Part shown: in pieces, positions 46,478 through 54,949 of the stretch
Numbering within the stretch: the stretch's first letter is position 1
Layout of the letters: each line of letters begins with the position of its first letter
NCBI GenBank assembly: GCA_030431975.1
Contig: JAUIHP010000009.1
Span: 1-64,000 of the forward strand
Length of the DNA stretch: 64,000 bases
DNA from: a bacterium
Lineage (GTDB): Bacteria > Eisenbacteria > RBG-16-71-46 > CAIMUX01
Reading direction: 5' to 3'
Program-made: the position numbers and the translations under genes
Notes under the pieces: model-generated
What the model was told of the DNA's origin: nothing
What the model saw: the letters and a program-made list of their open reading frames with translations, nothing else
Database searches by the model: none

Positions 46478-48025
46478 ATGAACCCTCTCTGGCTTCCAAC
46501 GATCGTCTTCGCGCCGCTGCTCGCCGCGTTTCTGTTGCTCTTCGTTCCGTCGTCGCAGCGGATCGCCGTGCGCGTCATCTCGCTCGCCTCGACGGTCGTC
46601 TCCCTGGTCGGATCGCTCATCGCGGCCTTCGGCTACGACCGGACCGTCGGCGGCTACCAGTTCCGATGGGAAGTCCCGGTCATCCCGTCCGCGGGCGTCA
46701 ACCTCGACTTCGGTTTGGACGGCTGGGGAGTTTCGCTTCTTCTTCTGACCAGCCTCATCATCTTCGCCGGCGCCTGGGCGACCTGGAATCTGCGCGACCG
46801 GGACAAGGATTTCTACATCCTGCTTTTGACCCTGGTCGCGGGTGTCTACGGTGTGTTCGTCAGCATCGACCTCTTCATGTTCTTCCTCTTCTACGAGATC
46901 GCGGTGCTTCCGATGTACCTGCTGATCGGGATCTGGGGAACAGCGAAGAAGGTTCCCATCCGGGGCCCATTCGGCTTCGCAATGCGAGCCTTCGACGTCG
47001 GGGGGCGTGAGTATGCGGCCATGAAGCTGACGCTCATGCTCCTGGCAGGATCCGCCTTTATTCTCGTCGGCATCCTTGCCATGTACTTCAGCGCGGGGAT
47101 GAACTCGTTCTCGCTGCTCGACCTGGAACAGGCCGACTTCCCGCGCTCGCTACAGATCTGGCTCTTCCCCTGCATCTGGCTCGGGTTCGGAACGCTGGCC
47201 GGCGTTTTTCCGTTCCACACCTGGTCACCGGACGGACACGCGTCGGCGCCGACGGCAGTTTCGATGCTCCACGCGGGCGTACTCATGAAGCTCGGCGCCT
47301 TCGGAGTCATCCGCGTCGGAATGGTCCTTCTTCCCGAGGGAGCGCAGGTTTGGGCGCCTATCGTCGGGGTCGTAGCCGTGATCAACATCGTCTACGGCGC
47401 CTTGGCCGCGATGTGGCAGAAAGACCTGAAGTACGTCGTCGCCTACAGCTCGGTCAGCCACATGGGACTCGTCATGCTGGGCGCGGCCACCCTGACTCAG
47501 GACGGTTGGAACGGAGCCGTCTACCAGATGTTCGCGCACGGCATCATGACCGGCCTCTTCTTTGCCCTGGTCGGACTGATCTACGAGAAGGCGCACAACC
47601 GCGAGATCTTCGAGATGGGCGGCTTCGCCAAAGTCATGCCGGGAATCGCGGTCTTCTTCACGTTGGCCTGCCTTTCGTCGCTGGGTATGCCGGGACTGGC
47701 CGGATTCGTCGCCGAGTTCCTGGTCTTCATCGGCGCGTGGAAGGGACTGGCTCCGTGGTGGGGCGTGGCCGCAGTGCTGGCCGCGTGGTTCACCGCCGTC
47801 TACGTCCTGCGCGCCTGCCGCGCCATCTTCTGGGGACCGGGTCCGGCGGAACGCTACGCCGGAATGACAGACGCCCGCGGCGTCGAGTGGGTCGCATTGG
47901 TCACGTTGGGTATCTGCCTCGTCCTTTTCGGAACGTGGCCGCGCCTTGTTCTCGATTTCGTCGACGTCAGCACCGGCCCCTATTTGGGCCGCGTCCTTGA
48001 AGTCGTACAGATGGGAGCCCGATGA
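46478..48025 (+). CDS. nuoM: NADH-quinone oxidoreductase subunit M
   Basis: A 515-residue antiporter-like proton-pumping subunit. The key Glu is in FLFYEIAVLPMYLLIG and the channel Lys in WQKDLKYVVAYSSVSHMG; FPFHTWSPDGHASAPTAVSM is the broken-helix motif. aggagg lies 11 bases before the ATG at 46478, just after the nuoL stop. Confidence 0.96.
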   Translation: MNPLWLPTIVFAPLLAAFLLLFVPSSQRIAVRVISLASTVVSLVGSLIAAFGYDRTVGGYQFRWEVPVIPSAGVNLDFGLDGWGVSLLLLTSLIIFAGAWATWNLRDRDKDFYILLLTLVAGVYGVFVSIDLFMFFLFYEIAVLPMYLLIGIWGTAKKVPIRGPFGFAMRAFDVGGREYAAMKLTLMLLAGSAFILVGILAMYFSAGMNSFSLLDLEQADFPRSLQIWLFPCIWLGFGTLAGVFPFHTWSPDGHASAPTAVSMLHAGVLMKLGAFGVIRVGMVLLPEGAQVWAPIVGVVAVINIVYGALAAMWQKDLKYVVAYSSVSHMGLVMLGAATLTQDGWNGAVYQMFAHGIMTGLFFALVGLIYEKAHNREIFEMGGFAKVMPGIAVFFTLACLSSLGMPGLAGFVAEFLVFIGAWKGLAPWWGVAAVLAAWFTAVYVLRACRAIFWGPGPAERYAGMTDARGVEWVALVTLGICLVLFGTWPRLVLDFVDVSTGPYLGRVLEVVQMGAR

Positions 48026-49434
48026 TGTTGGAGACCTTGGCGCTTCCAATTCTGACCGCGCTGCTCTGGCTCGTCGTCTTCGTCTTCGACCTGGTCGCCG
48101 GAGCCAAAGGCGGACGCACCACCGGGTGGTTGAGCTTCATCGGACTGCTCGGAATCTTCGGGGCCAGCTGGGCTCTGGAGACCGGTCGCGAAGTCGCGGG
48201 CGGCGCCTTCGTCCTCGACGACTTCACGCTCTACATGCAAAGGACAATGCTCGCCGCGACGGCGCTTGGCGTGCTGGCCAGCCTCGATCACGTCGGGCGG
48301 GTCATTCCCCGCCGTCAGGCCGAGTACTTCCAGCTGCTGCTCTTTTCTTTGATCGGAATGCTCTTTCTGGCCGGCGCGCGTGAACTCATTCTGCTGATCG
48401 TCGCGTTCGAGTTGATGGGACTTCCTCTCTATGTGATGGCCGCCATGCACAAGACGGAGAAGCCCGGCATCGAAGGTGCGCTCAAGCTGTATCTGACCGG
48501 AGCCGTCAGCGCTGCCGTCACACTCTACGGGATGTCCTTCATCTTCGGTGCGACGGGAACGACGATGCTCTCCGAGATCGCGCAGGCGCCGTCGTCACCA
48601 TTCCTCGTCCTTGGGCTTCTGCTCACGTTGGCGGGAATGGGATTCAAGGTCGGAGCCGTCCCCTTCCACATGTGGGTTCCGGACACCTATCAGGGAGCGC
48701 CGACGCCCTTCGTCGCGTTTCTCTCGGTCGTTCCCAAAGTCGCCGGGTTCGCCGCTCTGGCGCGTCTCTTCATCGAAGGGCTGGGTCCGCTTCGCGACAC
48801 CTGGTGGCCGGTGCTCTTCGCCGTCTGCGCAGCGACCATGCTCGTCGGAAACCTCTTCGCGCTGAACCAGGCCAACGTAAAACGGCTGCTGGGCTACTCC
48901 GGGATCGCCCACGTCGGGCTCCTTCTGCTCGCACTGGGGATCGGGACGGAACGCGGCCTCGGCGTCATGCTCTTTTACCTCGCGACCTACGTGTTCACGA
49001 ACATGGGCGCCTTCTTCGTCGCCGAAGTCGTCGGCCGAAGCGGTAGCGATGACATCGACGCCTATCGCGGCCTGGCCCGTCGCAGTCCCTGGCTCGGGCT
49101 CGCCATGCTGCTCTTCCTACTTTCCCTCGGCGGGATTCCGTTCGTGGCCGGGTTCTGGGCCAAGATCCTGCTCTTCTGGGCGGCGTGGGAAGCAGGAGTG
49201 CGTTGGCTCGTCTTCCTGGGCGCCATCCTCGCCGTCGTCGGCCTCTACTACTACCTGCGGATCGCACGCAGCATCTACATGGAAGAGCCGGGGGACCGCG
49301 GTCGTGTCGAGGTACCCTTCACAACTGCGGCCGCCATCGTCATTGCGATGGTCGGTGTCGTTGTCATTGGAGTCCGCCCGTCCGTACTCTTGGAGTCCGC
49401 GATTGCGGCGGCGCGGGCGATGATCGGCGGGTAG
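48022..49434 (+). CDS. nuoN: NADH-quinone oxidoreductase subunit N
   Basis: A 470-residue antiporter-like proton-pumping subunit and the last gene of the operon. Motifs: LIVAFELMGLPLYVMAA (Glu), VPFHMWVPDTYQGAPTPFVA and NQANVKRLLGYSGIAHVG (Lys). ATGA overlap with nuoM. A 77-bp gap follows before the channel gene, without an obvious terminator, so partial read-through is possible. Confidence 0.96.
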   Translation: MMLETLALPILTALLWLVVFVFDLVAGAKGGRTTGWLSFIGLLGIFGASWALETGREVAGGAFVLDDFTLYMQRTMLAATALGVLASLDHVGRVIPRRQAEYFQLLLFSLIGMLFLAGARELILLIVAFELMGLPLYVMAAMHKTEKPGIEGALKLYLTGAVSAAVTLYGMSFIFGATGTTMLSEIAQAPSSPFLVLGLLLTLAGMGFKVGAVPFHMWVPDTYQGAPTPFVAFLSVVPKVAGFAALARLFIEGLGPLRDTWWPVLFAVCAATMLVGNLFALNQANVKRLLGYSGIAHVGLLLLALGIGTERGLGVMLFYLATYVFTNMGAFFVAEVVGRSGSDDIDAYRGLARRSPWLGLAMLLFLLSLGGIPFVAGFWAKILLFWAAWEAGVRWLVFLGAILAVVGLYYYLRIARSIYMEEPGDRGRVEVPFTTAAAIVIAMVGVVVIGVRPSVLLESAIAAARAMIGG

Positions 49435-49511
49435 CCGTCCCCCTGTAGCGTTCCCGAAAGCCCTGACGAATGTGTTACGGTGCGGTGTCTCGTAACCAGA
49501 GGAGGAACGCT

Positions 49512-50612
49512 ATGCCTAACTCCGCCAAGACGTGGTTCCTAGCCGCAACGATGCTGCTACTTTGTCTCTCAGAGTCCGTAGCGCAATCCAGTGCCGAACC
49601 GTCCTCCGAATCCCTTCGCGTGGCCGTTCGCGAAGTGCCCCCTTTCGCATTGCGCGACAACGCCGGTCAGTGGACCGGACTCTCCATCCAACTTTGGGAC
49701 GACATCGCACAGTCCCTGGGTTGGGAGTTCGAGTATCAGGAGCTCCCTCTCCGGGAAACGATCGATGCACTTGCATCCGGTGCCGTCGATGCTGCTCCCG
49801 TTGCACTGACCATGACCGCGGAGCGGGAAGAGCGGATCGACTTCTCTCATCCCTACTTCGTCGGTGGTCTCGCGGTTGCGCACCTCAAGGCCGAGCAACA
49901 GGGATGGCTGGCCGTTCTCCGAGGCTTCGCTTCCCGCGAGTTTCTGGGCGCCGTCGGGGCTCTGGCTCTCGTCCTGCTGCTCGCGGGCGCCGCAGTGTGG
50001 CTCTTCGAGCGAAGGGCGAACCCGGACGAGTTTGGTGAACACCCGTTACGCGGTCTCGGCAACGGCTTCTGGTGGTCTGCGGTCACCATGACGACGGTCG
50101 GCTACGGAGACAAGTCTCCCCGAACCGTCGGCGGTCGCGTCGTCGCACTGATTTGGATGTTCGCCAGCCTCATCATCATCGCCGGGTTCACGGCTTCTAT
50201 CGCAGCGTCGTTGACAGCCAACCAGCTCGGACAGGATCTACTTCGAGACCGTCCGCTTTCCAAACTGACCGTCGGCGTGTTGGCCGGATCCAGCGCAGAG
50301 CAGTTTGCCAACTCGGCCGGATCCACGGTTCGTTCCTACCCGACTCTGGAAGGAGCCGCCAACGGCGTCCGCGACGGTGAGGTCGAAGTCGTCCTTCATG
50401 ACGCTCCCATTCTTCAGTACATGAGCCGCACCGACCAACCGTGGTTGACGGTTGCACCGGGGACACTGGTTCGGGAGGACTTCGGGATCGGTTTGGCGCC
50501 GGGAAGCCGCTTCCGCGAAGTCATCAACGGTCACGTGCTATCGCTACAGCACGATGACTCCTGGGCCGAAGCGAAGCGGCGGTATCTTGGGGATGGTACA
50601 GGCGGCGATTAG
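49512..50612 (+). CDS. GluR0-type ionotropic glutamate-receptor-like potassium channel
   Basis: A 366-residue ligand-gated channel. After a signal peptide (about 1-26) comes the first half of a periplasmic amino-acid-binding fold (LRVAVREVPPFAL, SHPYFVGGLAVA), then helix M1 (about 141-164), a pore loop with the potassium filter TVGYGD (residues 195-200, preceded by WWSAVTMT), helix M3 with GFTASIAASLTANQL (about 205-235), and the second half of the binding fold (LTVGVLAGSSAEQF). This split-lobe design is that of Synechocystis GluR0 and of animal glutamate receptors minus the last helix. It should pass K+ when an amino acid binds. gaggaggaacgct precedes the ATG. It follows nuoN on the same strand. 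Confidence 0.9.
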   Translation: MPNSAKTWFLAATMLLLCLSESVAQSSAEPSSESLRVAVREVPPFALRDNAGQWTGLSIQLWDDIAQSLGWEFEYQELPLRETIDALASGAVDAAPVALTMTAEREERIDFSHPYFVGGLAVAHLKAEQQGWLAVLRGFASREFLGAVGALALVLLLAGAAVWLFERRANPDEFGEHPLRGLGNGFWWSAVTMTTVGYGDKSPRTVGGRVVALIWMFASLIIIAGFTASIAASLTANQLGQDLLRDRPLSKLTVGVLAGSSAEQFANSAGSTVRSYPTLEGAANGVRDGEVEVVLHDAPILQYMSRTDQPWLTVAPGTLVREDFGIGLAPGSRFREVINGHVLSLQHDDSWAEAKRRYLGDGTGGD

Positions 50613-50654
50613 CTGCCGGCTGACCCCGGACCGGCTGGCGCGTCTTGCCTGGAG

Positions 50655-51749
50655 CTACCTTGGGTTGGACATCTGGTTTTCTGCCCGTGCCCTGGCCTTG
50701 TCTTGAGCTGCCATTTCCTCGACCTTGGAGATGCCGCGAAGAAGGCGTCCCAGGATATCGGCGCCCGTGACGATCCTGCGCGTCTTCGGGCCCCAGAGAA
50801 GAATGGCGTCGTGGTCGATGACATCGTCCTCAGGGCTTTGCGGCTCGACCCGGAGACGTTCGAGAACATGTCCCAACTTTTCGTCCGTCGAATTGGTGAC
50901 GACCGGCTTGTGGCAGAACTTGATCGGATTGACGCGGCCCTGTTCCAGTAGGACGCGACGCAGGAATCCATCCGCATCCAGGACGAGTCGAGCCATCCCG
51001 TCCTCCGACGAAATCACGACCCACTTCTTTCCCGACGCATGAATCCGTCTCAGGAACGGGTCCGTCGGATCGGCGTCGTACTGGGGAAACTGAGGGCGTC
51101 CTCCATCGAACGGCAATTGGATGATGCTGGATGGGTCGACAACCTCGCCCTCCTCATCGAGAGAGAGATCATCGAGGACGAGAAAGTTGGCCGCTCCGGT
51201 CGCTTCGACCTCACTGATCTCATGCGCATGGTGCGACACCGCGTGCCTGCGCATGAGTTCCTCCAGATCTCTTTCCCGAAAGAAGATCGCGAGTTCAGGT
51301 CCCAGCCAGGCATCAAGCATCAATGCGGTGGGTTTCGCGAGGGGAAAGAGCAGAAACTGGTAGAACCGCAGAACCGGGGAAAGGGCGGCTCCGATTCGCA
51401 TCGCATTCCGCGAGAAGGACGCCTGCGGAATGATCTCGCCCAGGAGCGTAATCGCGATCGTGGAAAACAAGAACGCACTGAGCCCGGTCAGCACGGAATC
51501 GGCGAGTAGGGTTAGCAGCACGTTGATGCCCACGTTCCCCCACAGGATCGTGGTCAGGAGGAAGTTCGAGTCCTCCCGCAGTTTGAGGATCTTCGTCGCC
51601 TCTTCGTTCCCGGTTGCCGACTCCGTCTCCAGTCGCAGTCGCCCGACGCCGAACATAGCCAGGTTGAGGCCGGAGAAAAGCGCGGATTGCGAAAGGCAAA
51701 GAAGGATGCCCAACCAGGTAACGAACTCCGTCGATGACTCACCGTTCAC
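50655..51749 (-). CDS. CNNM/DUF21 membrane protein with CBS-like domain
   Basis: A 364-residue protein of the CNNM/CorC group linked to magnesium and cobalt transport. The N-terminal DUF21 domain (about 1-170) has three or four helices and the hallmark LGEIIPQ, with NFLLTTILWGNVGINVLLT upstream. The second half holds a CBS-pair-like region (IQLPFDG... RIHASGKKWVVI ... HDAILLWGPKTRRIVTGADI). The usual C-terminal CorC_HlyC domain is missing and the tail is Arg/Ala-rich. The gene starts 18 bp from the end of the MscS-like gene on the same strand. Magnesium export or regulation fits the neighbouring MgtE genes. Confidence 0.8.
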   Translation of the reverse strand: MNGESSTEFVTWLGILLCLSQSALFSGLNLAMFGVGRLRLETESATGNEEATKILKLREDSNFLLTTILWGNVGINVLLTLLADSVLTGLSAFLFSTIAITLLGEIIPQASFSRNAMRIGAALSPVLRFYQFLLFPLAKPTALMLDAWLGPELAIFFRERDLEELMRRHAVSHHAHEISEVEATGAANFLVLDDLSLDEEGEVVDPSSIIQLPFDGGRPQFPQYDADPTDPFLRRIHASGKKWVVISSEDGMARLVLDADGFLRRVLLEQGRVNPIKFCHKPVVTNSTDEKLGHVLERLRVEPQSPEDDVIDHDAILLWGPKTRRIVTGADILGRLLRGISKVEEMAAQDKARARAENQMSNPR

Positions 51750-51767
51750 GATCTCTCCTGCGGTCCA

Positions 51768-52598
51768 CTAGTGATTGACGACTTCTTCCAGCAGGACCGC
51801 GTTGGGAACGCTCCACCGTTCTGTTCCCTCGCGGAACGAGGTGTCGACGGCGCCGACATGCTCGACGGTTCCGCGTCGGCCAACGACCTCTACCTCGGTT
51901 CCTGCGGGAAGGCGCTGACGCAGATACTGGCCGGCCAGAATGTGTGTCACGATTCGGCTGGAACCGACCGCAAACGTGACGCCGACCGTAATCCCGATGA
52001 CGACGAAGAGAGCGGTGATGGCGTTGACGAGGACCTGTGTGCGGATGCCGAGTTGCTCCAAAGCCACGACGCAGACGATCAGAACCACTCCGCCTTGAGC
52101 CAACGCTCCGACGTGATCGGAACGCGGCAACCGAACCATCGCCGCGCCGGATCCGATCAGGGTCCGCACGACCCGCCCGGCAAGCAACCCGAGGACGATG
52201 ATGAGTACGGCGGCCAGAATCCGCGGGAAGAACGCAACCAACTGGTCGATGGAGGTCGTGACCGCGCGCGCCCCAAGCGTCTCGACCGCGGAGAGGACAA
52301 AGACCAGCATCACGAGCCAGGAGACCACCGTGCCCACTGCCGCCGATGGAGGCCGGTTTATTCCTGCTCTTCGCAATCCCTCCGTCAGTTGGGTACGGGC
52401 CGCGACACGGTCGAGGCCGAGCCGTCGAAGACCCTGGCGAGTCAGATAGCCGAGAAGCCGGGAGACCACCCAACCGACGAGAAGAATGACCAGTGCGTGA
52501 AACAGAAGCGGGATGAACCGGCCCGCGCCCTCCGCAATCTCCGTCCAGGACTCGCGAAGAGTTCGGTTCCATGTCGTGATATCAAAGATCCCTTCCAT
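51768..52598 (-). CDS. Small MscS-type / conserved-TM-helix channel protein
   Basis: A 276-residue membrane protein with about five helices (near residues 25-50, 88-112, 125-150, 170-195, 200-225), including the repeated pattern LLxGWxxxRxLGxxxRxxLRRLGLDR typical of conserved-TM-helix MscS relatives. A short beta-rich tail (about 230-276; GTEVEVVGRRGTVEHVG, WSVPNAVLLEEVV) corresponds to the MscS beta domain, with the larger C-terminal vestibule domain absent. The start at 52598 has gaggagg upstream; an in-frame ATG at 52721 lacks it. It could relieve osmotic or ionic stress. It is divergent from the MgtE-type genes and is followed by the CNNM gene. Confidence 0.75.
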   Translation of the reverse strand: MEGIFDITTWNRTLRESWTEIAEGAGRFIPLLFHALVILLVGWVVSRLLGYLTRQGLRRLGLDRVAARTQLTEGLRRAGINRPPSAAVGTVVSWLVMLVFVLSAVETLGARAVTTSIDQLVAFFPRILAAVLIIVLGLLAGRVVRTLIGSGAAMVRLPRSDHVGALAQGGVVLIVCVVALEQLGIRTQVLVNAITALFVVIGITVGVTFAVGSSRIVTHILAGQYLRQRLPAGTEVEVVGRRGTVEHVGAVDTSFREGTERWSVPNAVLLEEVVNH

Positions 52599-52730
52599 GA
52601 ACTCCTCCTCTCCCGCTGCAGTCATTCGGCTGGGATGAGACCCGTTCGTCGTAGAGTACCGCAAACCTGGTATTCTTGCCGGACAGACGGTTGGATCCCG
52701 CGAGTCTGAAGCTCGAACCATGGAGGATGC

Positions 52731-53558
52731 ATGGAGCTGCCGACCAGGATTGCCCTAGCCTTCGTTTCGGAGTTTCCCGCCGAGGTAGCGACGGAGCTCG
52801 AATCCCATCCGTCTGAGTTCGCCGCCGGAATTCTGGCCGAGCTCCCGGAGGCAGAAGCCTCCAGGGTACTCAGAAACATGAGCACCGCGGCCGCCGCTCA
52901 GGCTTTGGAATCTCTTCCGGACGTTCGTCCCATCGCTCTGTTCCGATCCTTACCCCTCTCGCGGTCCGCAGCCATCTTCCGGGTGTTGGACCCCACGAAA
53001 CGGGAGTCCTGGCTCGGAGGGATTCCAGAGTCAGAGGCAGAGCAGATTCGGGGCGCCGCCAGGTTTGAGCCGGACACGGCCGGAGCCCTCATGGAGCCGG
53101 TCGCGTTGGCGCTATTGGGAACGGCAACCATCGGGTCCGCGCGCCGCGCCTTTCGACGTTCGGAGATCAAGCACCAGCCGATTTACCTGGTCGATGACGA
53201 TATGCAGCTCACCGGAACCGTCGAGATCGCGGCCATGGTCGGAGCGGAAGCCAAGGACCTTTTGGAGTCGATCCAGGTCGAATCCGACTTTCGCATTCAA
53301 ACAACCGCGTCGTTCGACCGCATCCTCGACGACCCGGTCTGGAGTCATTCCACGGCCGTCCCCGTCGTCGATCGAAAGGGCCGCCTTCAAGGTGTCCTAA
53401 CGACGCGAGCCATCCACAAAGCCCGGTCTTCCCGCCGCGCCGGCTATGCCGAAAGCCGCACCGTTTCCGCTTTGGGCGAATTGTTCCGAATCGGGTTGGG
53501 CGGTTTTGCCGACGCCATCGCCCCGGTACGTTCGGACGCGGAGGGATCGCGCTCATGA
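52731..53558 (+). CDS. Soluble MgtE N-domain/CBS protein without channel domain
   Basis: A 275-residue protein matching the cytosolic half of MgtE: the superhelical N domain (about 1-125; EFAAGILAELPEAEASRVL, DTAGALMEP) and a CBS pair (about 130-250). It has no transmembrane segment. In MgtE these domains bind Mg2+ and close the channel. A free copy could form heterodimers with the full MgtE encoded next door, or act as a separate magnesium or nucleotide sensor. The stop overlaps the mgtE start by 4 bp, so equal production is likely. The alternative is a decayed paralogue, but the reading frame and motifs look maintained. Confidence 0.8.
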   Translation: MELPTRIALAFVSEFPAEVATELESHPSEFAAGILAELPEAEASRVLRNMSTAAAAQALESLPDVRPIALFRSLPLSRSAAIFRVLDPTKRESWLGGIPESEAEQIRGAARFEPDTAGALMEPVALALLGTATIGSARRAFRRSEIKHQPIYLVDDDMQLTGTVEIAAMVGAEAKDLLESIQVESDFRIQTTASFDRILDDPVWSHSTAVPVVDRKGRLQGVLTTRAIHKARSSRRAGYAESRTVSALGELFRIGLGGFADAIAPVRSDAEGSRS

Positions 53559-54904
53559 CGACAGCCATAAACGCGACGAACCCGACGTCGAGTGATACCT
53601 TGGTTACATCCCCTCCGCCTCTCCTCCACCTCTCTGCGGTCTTTGCAGCTTTACATCCGGAAAGGGTGGCGGCGCTACTGGAACGCACGCCCACACGGAG
53701 TTCTGCACAGTTCTTGGACACGCTGGAGACTCCGACTGCCGCGGAGGTCAGCCGACGTCTCACCTCCGGCGCCGCCGCGGTTTCGCTACAGAAGATGGAC
53801 CCGGAGCGGGCCGCTGCGCTCATCGAAAAGTCGGAACCGAATCGTTCCGCCGCCCTCCTCAGTCGCTGGGAGGCGAGGGCGCGCGCCGCATGTCTCGAAC
53901 GGCTCACGCCCGGACTCGCCCAGGAGATTCGTGAACTCATGTCGTACCCGCCGAACACGGCGGGCGCCATGATGAATCCACGCGTCACGACCTTCCGATC
54001 CGATACCGACGTCAATGGTGTGACCCGGCGTTTGCGGGCCATCCGCAAGCACCGCGCGCAGGACATCTTCCTCGTGGAAGATGGGAATCGCCTGGTTGGG
54101 TGCGTCGCAATCCAGGACGTGATCCTGGCCCCGCCCCAAACAGAGTTGCGCTCGCTGGCCTCATCGCCCGTGGCTCAGGTTTCGGCCCTGTCTCCGCGGG
54201 ACGAGGTGCTCGAAACGCTCCAGAAGTCCGGCGCCCGAACCTTGCCGGTGGTGGACTTCGAAGGCCGAGTGATCGGCGTCCTTCGTCAGGACGAAATCCT
54301 TGCGACGATGGCGCAGGCCGCAACGGCCGACTTGCTTTCCATGGTCGGTGCGGGAAAGGACGAACGCGCGTTGTCGTCGCCGTTCTTTGCCGTTCGGAAA
54401 CGACTTCCTTGGCTTCAGATCAACCTGCTGACCGCGTTCTTGGCGGCGGCGGTCGTCGGTCTCTTTGAATCCACGATCGCCCAGTTCACAGCATTGGCCA
54501 TCCTGTTGCCCGTCGTCGCCGGACAGTCGGGAAACACGGGAGCCCAGGCTTTGGCCGTGACCATGCGCGGACTGGCGCTTCGGGAGATTCGGCTTCGCCA
54601 CTGGTGGCGCGTGGCTTCCAAGGAAACGATCGCCGGTATGCTCAACGGTGTGGCCGTCGCGATCACGACCTCAGCGGCGGTCTACGTCTGGAGTCGCTCC
54701 TTCGGACTGGTCATGGTGATCTTCCTCTCCATGATCCTTTCGATGACAGCCGCGGGAATGGCCGGCGCGATCATTCCGATCGTGTTGGTGCGGCTGCGGC
54801 AGGACCCGGCACAGTCCTCATCGATCATCCTGACGACGGTAACGGACGTCGTGGGGTTCCTGTCGTTCCTGGGAATCGCGACCTTGCTGGCGTCCCGTCT
54901 CTAG
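53555..54904 (+). CDS. mgtE: Magnesium transporter MgtE
   Basis: A 449-residue Mg2+ channel: N domain (about 20-135), CBS pair (about 140-265; SYPPNTAGAMM, RTLPVVDFEGRVIG), plug helix and five membrane helices (about 290-449). The pore helices contain the invariant GQSGNTGAQAL and the final DPAQSSSIILTTVTDVVGF, whose Asp lines the magnesium site. It imports Mg2+ down its gradient, gated by the cytosolic domains. Coupled by 4 bp to the soluble N/CBS gene upstream. Confidence 0.95.
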   Translation: MTTAINATNPTSSDTLVTSPPPLLHLSAVFAALHPERVAALLERTPTRSSAQFLDTLETPTAAEVSRRLTSGAAAVSLQKMDPERAAALIEKSEPNRSAALLSRWEARARAACLERLTPGLAQEIRELMSYPPNTAGAMMNPRVTTFRSDTDVNGVTRRLRAIRKHRAQDIFLVEDGNRLVGCVAIQDVILAPPQTELRSLASSPVAQVSALSPRDEVLETLQKSGARTLPVVDFEGRVIGVLRQDEILATMAQAATADLLSMVGAGKDERALSSPFFAVRKRLPWLQINLLTAFLAAAVVGLFESTIAQFTALAILLPVVAGQSGNTGAQALAVTMRGLALREIRLRHWWRVASKETIAGMLNGVAVAITTSAAVYVWSRSFGLVMVIFLSMILSMTAAGMAGAIIPIVLVRLRQDPAQSSSIILTTVTDVVGFLSFLGIATLLASRL

Positions 54905-54949
54905 AATCGTGTTTCATCAAGGCGAACGCCACGATCGGCATCTCAGGTG

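Noticed and set aside
49512-50612. Ordinary amino-acid ABC-transporter binding protein
   Set aside because: The binding fold is split by two membrane helices and a TVGYGD potassium filter.
52599-52730. Magnesium riboswitch upstream of the mgtE genes
   Set aside because: The gap is only 132 bp and no M-box-like conserved elements were recognised.
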